Part shown: positions 61,101-64,000 of the stretch, one piece after another | How the letters are laid out: each line of letters begins with the position of its first letter | Numbering within the stretch: position 1 is the first letter of the stretch | NCBI RefSeq assembly: GCF_030247605.1 | Contig: NZ_JAOTSB010000015.1 | Location: 1-64,000, forward strand | DNA: 64,000 bases | Direction of reading: 5' to 3' | From: Acidaminobacter sp. | GTDB lineage: Bacteria; Bacillota; Clostridia; Peptostreptococcales; Acidaminobacteraceae | Program-made: the position numbers and the translations under genes | The notes under the pieces: generated by a model | Databases searched by the model: none | Told to the model about the DNA's origin: nothing | The model's input: the letters and a program-made list of their open reading frames with translations, nothing else

Positions 61101-61723
61101 ACATCATTGGTCGCGACGAGGGGAATGCCAGTTTCCTTGGACATTCTTATCAGCTGAAGGTTGACTTTCTTCTGCAGCTCCATGCTGTGATCCTGAAGCT
61201 CAAGATAGTAGCGGTCCGGTCCAAAGATGTCCTGGAATTTTAAGGCGAGAGCTTTGGCCTCACCATAGCGGTCTTCTGCGATCAGGGCCTGGACGTCCCC
61301 CGCCAGACAGGCGCTGAGGCAGATCAGGCCTTCGCTGTGCTTTGCGAGCAGTTCCATGTCAATTCTGGGTTTATAGTAATACCCCTCTATGAATCCCCTG
61401 GAAACCAGGTGAATGAGGTTCTCATAGCCTTTTGCATTCTCTGCCAAAAGCACCAGGTGCCCTCGGTTCTTGTCCATGGACGCGTCTTTGTCGTGCATGG
61501 AGCGGCTGGCCATGTAGACCTCACAGCCTATAATGGGCTTGACCCCTGCGGCTTTGGCTGCCTTGTAAAAGTCTACCACGCCAAACATGACACCGTGGTC
61601 CGTAATGGCCACCGCGTCCATGCCCTGTTCCTTCACCCGTTCGAATAGACGGTCAATGACCGTAAATCCATCCAGCAGGCTGTACTCAGTATGCAGATGT
61701 AAATGGACAAATTTACTCATCAA
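58154..61723 (-). CDS. dnaE: DNA polymerase III alpha subunit
   Basis: A 1189-residue replicative polymerase. It begins with a PHP domain (HLHLHTEYSLLDG; AITDHGVMFG). The palm has PDIDIDFQDDRRQ with the catalytic Asp residues, followed by GRGSVGGSLVAYCLEITDVD upstream. The beta-binding and OB-fold regions (VVLAGLIAKRTDKI) complete the chain. The length and order are as in DnaE1. It precedes pfkA and pyk and follows whiA. Confidence 0.96.
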   Translation of the reverse strand: MMSKFVHLHLHTEYSLLDGFTVIDRLFERVKEQGMDAVAITDHGVMFGVVDFYKAAKAAGVKPIIGCEVYMASRSMHDKDASMDKNRGHLVLLAENAKGYENLIHLVSRGFIEGYYYKPRIDMELLAKHSEGLICLSACLAGDVQALIAEDRYGEAKALALKFQDIFGPDRYYLELQDHSMELQKKVNLQLIRMSKETGIPLVATNDVHYIEPGDHEVHDVLLCIQTGKTLADKDRMTFPTREFYLKSPDEMQRLFPYAPEALANTVKIAQRCHFDFDFSSLHLPEFDLPKDMTAQVYLRQLCYDGLHKRYHVTPEHIRRLEFELGTIHDMGYEDYFLIVWDFIKFAKEQGILVGPGRGSVGGSLVAYCLEITDVDPLAYDLIFERFLNPERVTMPDIDIDFQDDRRQEVIDYVVRKYGKEHVAQIITFGTMAARAAIRDVGRALNQPYADVDKIAKEIPTILGMTISKALEMNAKLKGYYDTDAEARRLIDFAKKVEGLPRHSSTHAAGVVISKAPVDHYVPLTVQDGNVTTQFGMLLLEELGLLKMDFLGLRTLTVIQRAIELIKENYDLDIDFSKILTDDPKSYVGIGNGQTLGIFQLESAGMTRFMRELRPTCLEDIIAGISLYRPGPMDSIPRYVKSKNNPQLITYSDPKLKDILGVTYGCLVYQEQVMQIVRELGGYSYGRSDLVRRAMSKKKMSVMEEERRYFIHGKLDDEGNVEIPGCLRNGVSKEAADAIFDDMIDFAKYAFNKSHAAGYALVSFQTAWLKAHYPIEFMAALMSSVMGSQTKLAVYIVECQRMNLKVLAPSVNHSLEQFSVEGSAIRYGLLGIKNVGSGIIKALVEEREQHGPYRNFTEFCDRIPSGELNKKAVESLIKAGAFDGMGARRSQLLASYERIVDSAHREKRNNAAGQVSLFSGLGMAMAAGVNSSTNTGTLADGHAASTSAPNGIPGLDTAPPELLPDVPEFDVRTLLAFEKEVLGIYFSGHPLSAYKDDVDNISSLRLSDLFESWEEGTGVFADGERVVLAGLIAKRTDKITRNNSRMCFLSLEDLYAAIEVLVFPMIMTRYELHLNEDSFIIVEGRLSLREDEPPKLVADAVYPLSQETIRRFRKVPDPKLFLKMEHLEAALWERVKKILQNYAGDTEVVLYLEKEKKTIRTQEKLWVKPAERLLTELRVELGHDAVKLK

Positions 61724-61783
61724 TCAACGCGCCTTTCCAGCGGAATCTGTTCTGGTGGTGTTTGTCTGCCTATGGTTTGTCGC

Positions 61784-62734
61784 TTAAGTGACGTTCAGTT
61801 TGACTCTGAGGTCATGAGCGATCTTCTCAATTTTCCTGAAGCGATGGTTGATGCCCGACTTGCCAACGGGTGGGTCCATCATCTCCCCAATTTCCTTCAG
61901 GGTCGCCTCACGATTTTCAAGTCTCATTTCTGCGGCCTCTCTTAAATTTGCTCCGAGATAATCCAGGCCAACGCGTTCCATGATAAACTCAATGTCCTCA
62001 ATCTGTCTGTAGGACGCATCCACGGTCTTGTTGAGGTTGGCCGTCTCGCAGTTGACCAGACGGTTGACGTCGTTGCGCATCTGCTTCACGATTCTGATGT
62101 TTTCAAATTCCAGCAGGATCGTGTGGGCACCGATTATATTCAGGAAATCGACGATTTGATCGCCTTCCTTGATGTAGACGATCCAGTGGTTCTTTCGCTG
62201 AATGATTTTGGGCACGAGGTCATATCGTTCCATCAGGTGGATGAGGGCTTCCGCGTAGGGCTCGTCATTGGTGACAAACTCCAGGTGATAGCCTTTTTCA
62301 GGGTCACTCAGGCTGCCGCCGCCTAAAAAGACGCCCCTTAAATAGGCTCTCACACAGCATTCCTTAGTTGCGATGCCCTCTGGAATGCCGTCCTCGAATT
62401 TATAAGTCCCGTCACTGTGGTCAATGATTTTGAGTGCTATCAGGATTTCCTCAGCACCCTGCACGACGATCAAGTAAGTGTTGTGCTTCTTCAGCGTGGG
62501 ATTTTGTTTGATCAGGATCTCTGCGCTCAGACCAAAGATGCGCTTAAATCCGGAGAAAATCCGCCTGGCTATGGCCGGGTTCTCGGTCGTCAGCGTCAGG
62601 CTGAGGCCTTTGCCCCGGGCGTAGCCGATTGAACCGCTCACCTTGATTAACGCAGAAAGCTCTGCAATCTGGCAGCAGCGATCCTCGCCCCGGATCTGGC
62701 AGAGCTCATTTTTGGTTGTGGATGAAAATGACAT
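61784..62734 (-). CDS. whiA: WhiA, DNA-binding cell-division regulator
   Basis: A 316-residue protein of the WhiA family. The N-terminal LAGLIDADG-like region holds SFSSTTKNELCQIRGEDRCC and VRAYLRGVFLGGGSLSDPEK. The C-terminal HTH (LRLENREATLKEIGEMMDPP, then VGKSGINHRFRKI) is diagnostic. AGGTGAG precedes the ATG at 62734. In many Firmicutes rapZ and yvcK lie next to it; here a Nudix gene is upstream. Confidence 0.95.
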   Translation of the reverse strand: MSFSSTTKNELCQIRGEDRCCQIAELSALIKVSGSIGYARGKGLSLTLTTENPAIARRIFSGFKRIFGLSAEILIKQNPTLKKHNTYLIVVQGAEEILIALKIIDHSDGTYKFEDGIPEGIATKECCVRAYLRGVFLGGGSLSDPEKGYHLEFVTNDEPYAEALIHLMERYDLVPKIIQRKNHWIVYIKEGDQIVDFLNIIGAHTILLEFENIRIVKQMRNDVNRLVNCETANLNKTVDASYRQIEDIEFIMERVGLDYLGANLREAAEMRLENREATLKEIGEMMDPPVGKSGINHRFRKIEKIAHDLRVKLNVT

Positions 62735-62834
62735 AGTCTCACCTGTCTTATAGTTACTGGTGCCTTGTAATACATAAGCCACAACATTTTAACCTGAAGT
62801 ATGCCTGGCTTTGGTGTTTACTTGGCACTTATAA

Positions 62835-63380
62835 TTAATCTTTTTCGATGCTGTCTTCCAGTCCAAGTACCGCTTTTCCCTTGCGTACCATTTCCCGCTC
62901 GTCATTGTACCGAAGGAAATTGTCGATCTCACTGATGTCAACGAATTGACCGTCAATAAAGCCCTCTTCTTCAAGCGGAATAATTTCCGTGGTCATGGCG
63001 ATCATGGCGTACCAGTGGACGCGCTTGATGATCAGCTCCTGCTGACTCCAGATGTTTCTAAACCGGTATCCAGTCTCGTCAAGATATCCCAGAACCTGCG
63101 CTGTGACGCCAGTCTCCTCGGAAACTTCACGGGCTGCAGCATTTTCCGGGGACTCTTTGGGCTCAACTTTGCCTTTAGGCAGTACCCAATCGCCATTCAT
63201 TTTTTTAAGAATCAGAACCCGCCGTCCATGAAAGACGACTCCGCCTGCGCTCGTCACATATTTCAAAGGTTTCACGCCCTTATGGTCAATGCCAGGAATT
63301 TGAGTTGCGATGAGATGAACGGGACAACCTTGAACACTTCTGGTCTGAATTTGTCCCATAGTGGTTAAACACATAATCAT
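62835..63380 (-). CDS. Nudix hydrolase
   Basis: A protein of up to 181 residues. The Nudix box GKVEPKESPENAAAREVSEE, then TGV, is complete with its catalytic Glu residues. It begins downstream of YVTSAGGVVFHGRRVLIL. The N-terminal 38 residues before that are not typical of the family, and an internal start is possible. The substrate is likely a nucleoside diphosphate derivative. It is 100 bases from whiA on the same strand. Confidence 0.85.
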   Translation of the reverse strand: MIMCLTTMGQIQTRSVQGCPVHLIATQIPGIDHKGVKPLKYVTSAGGVVFHGRRVLILKKMNGDWVLPKGKVEPKESPENAAAREVSEETGVTAQVLGYLDETGYRFRNIWSQQELIIKRVHWYAMIAMTTEIIPLEEEGFIDGQFVDISEIDNFLRYNDEREMVRKGKAVLGLEDSIEKD

Positions 63381-63702
63381 CCTTTAGTATACCACAAAAT
63401 GTAGTGTCCCATGCGGCTCAATTGGATTTAGAGTCCGGTGTCTGGTACAAAAATTATTACGGTGCCTGTCACCGAGTTGAGTTTGGTGCCTGTCACCGAG
63501 TTGAGTTTGGTGTCTGACACCGAGTTGAGTTTGGGGTCAGGTACGGTAATGATAGCGCAACACAAAAACCACGCCATGTTCATTATTGATTTCCGAGCCA
63601 TTCCTCGATCCCATCTGACACGGTCACCCCTTACATTACGCCATCACTATGTTAAACTAGTTATGCAATCACATTACTTATAACACAACTGGAGTGATTC
63701 CT
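63381..63702. other. Intergenic region with tandem dispersed-type repeats
   Basis: 322 bases between the Nudix gene and the PAS-domain gene. A 24-base unit is present three times in tandem at 63461-63484, 63485-63508 and 63509-63532. The units share GGTGYCTGWCACCGAG and a TTGAGTTT spacer. Partial copies flank them. The unit resembles the inverted repeat near 48.65 kb. No gene is seen. Confidence 0.7.
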
Positions 63703-64000
63703 GTGAATCAGTTTGACGCCGACTTTTATATCGCAATCCTTGAAGCCTCCCATGACGAAATTTACGTCACAGACGGTGACGGCTTTGCCGTCTACTGCAA
63801 TAAAACCTTCGAGTCCAACTATGGCCTGACGCGCGAAGAAATCATGGGCAAGCACATCAGCTTCCTCCTCGACAACCAATACTGCGACCAATCTCCGTTG
63901 CCGATGGTCATTGAACAAAAAAAAGAAGTCAGCATCCGCCAGAAGACGAAAATGGGCAAAACCCTCCTGATCACGGCAACCCCCTCCTTTGACGAAAACG
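63703..64000 (+). CDS. PAS-domain protein, partial (regulator N-terminus)
   Basis: A reading frame with a GTG start at 63703, after TGGAGTG, that runs off the right edge. The 99 visible residues form a PAS domain: FYIAILEASHDEIYVTDGDG, then NKTFESNYGLTREEIMGKHI. Such N-termini are common in sigma-54-dependent activators of Clostridia and in sensor kinases. The remaining domains lie outside the window, so the class is undecided. Confidence 0.75.
   Translation, partial: MNQFDADFYIAILEASHDEIYVTDGDGFAVYCNKTFESNYGLTREEIMGKHISFLLDNQYCDQSPLPMVIEQKKEVSIRQKTKMGKTLLITATPSFDEN

Noticed and set aside
63461..63532. Tandem repeats as a CRISPR array
   Set aside because: The 24-base units are directly adjacent without spacers, and no cas genes are near.

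Overview
The window looks like a chromosome segment of an anaerobic, low-to-mid GC Bacillota of class Clostridia. The evidence is the whiA / dnaE / pfkA / pyk neighbourhood, an SLH-domain surface protein, a type-2 glycerate kinase, Fe-S aldo/keto reductase, and strong Shine-Dalgarno sites throughout. From about 45.72 kb to the right end the DNA is visibly more GC-rich and carries host genes. To the left of that it is AT-rich mobile DNA made of two nested elements. No rRNA, tRNA or CRISPR array was seen.

Region 1 (1 to about 11.34 kb) is the right part of an element whose left end lies outside the window. It has a minus-strand operon (XRE regulator, zinc-ribbon protein, E2-like protein with a candidate catalytic Cys, JAB/JAMM protease) under a consensus promoter overlapped by two identical-type operators. 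This is part of a bacterial ubiquitin-like conjugation/deconjugation pathway. It is followed on the plus strand by XRE, WYL, XRE + ImmA/IrrE regulators, a sigma-like protein, two probable structured-RNA stretches, a small DUF6870-like protein and three back-to-back large serine recombinases. The last recombinase ends about 20 bp from the junction with the next element.

Region 2 (about 11.35 to 45.7 kb) is an integrative and conjugative element (ICE) read almost entirely on the minus strand. Its left end has two tyrosine recombinases, one of them cut at its catalytic HDLRH box by the region-1 element. Then come a small HTH protein, VirD4-like coupling protein, Toprim primase-like protein, a 43-residue basic protein, a MobP-type relaxase with Sel1 repeats, an RHH-like accessory protein, and an iteron / candidate oriT region. 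Next are small accessory proteins, an M23 cell-wall hydrolase, a gamma-glutamylcyclotransferase + amidoligase pair, and a type IV secretion core (VirB4 in two pieces, VirB3-, VirB6-, VirB2-like). After that lies a complete Tad/Flp-type pilus set (TadE-like proteins, TadC, TadB, CpaF, TadZ, CpaB, prepilin peptidase, two paralogous pilin-like proteins). The right-hand cargo is a SpoVG-like protein, YodL-like protein, Dam-type methylase, DUF4314, a rifampin ADP-ribosyltransferase (Arr) and an Imm5-like immunity gene with a partner. The ICE abuts the 3' end of rlmD, a known ICE target gene.

The most unusual signal is that at least six unrelated accessory proteins of the ICE end in the same kind of tail: a Gln/Glu-rich stretch followed by alternating Met (such as QGMSMSM, FSMSMGM, QGMTLSM, QGMGGMNM, SQEMTM, EQNMGM). 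I suggest it is a shared sorting or turnover signal, possibly for protein translocation with the DNA.

Region 3 (45.7 to 64 kb) is host chromosome: rlmD, a GerMN protein, an SLH + CAP protein, an alpha/beta hydrolase coupled to an alpha/alpha-toroid protein, glycerate kinase and aldo/keto reductase, then thioesterase, pyk, pfkA, dnaE, whiA and a Nudix hydrolase on the minus strand, ending in a PAS-domain protein that runs off the window. Two loci here carry copies of a GGTGTCTGACACC-type dispersed repeat.
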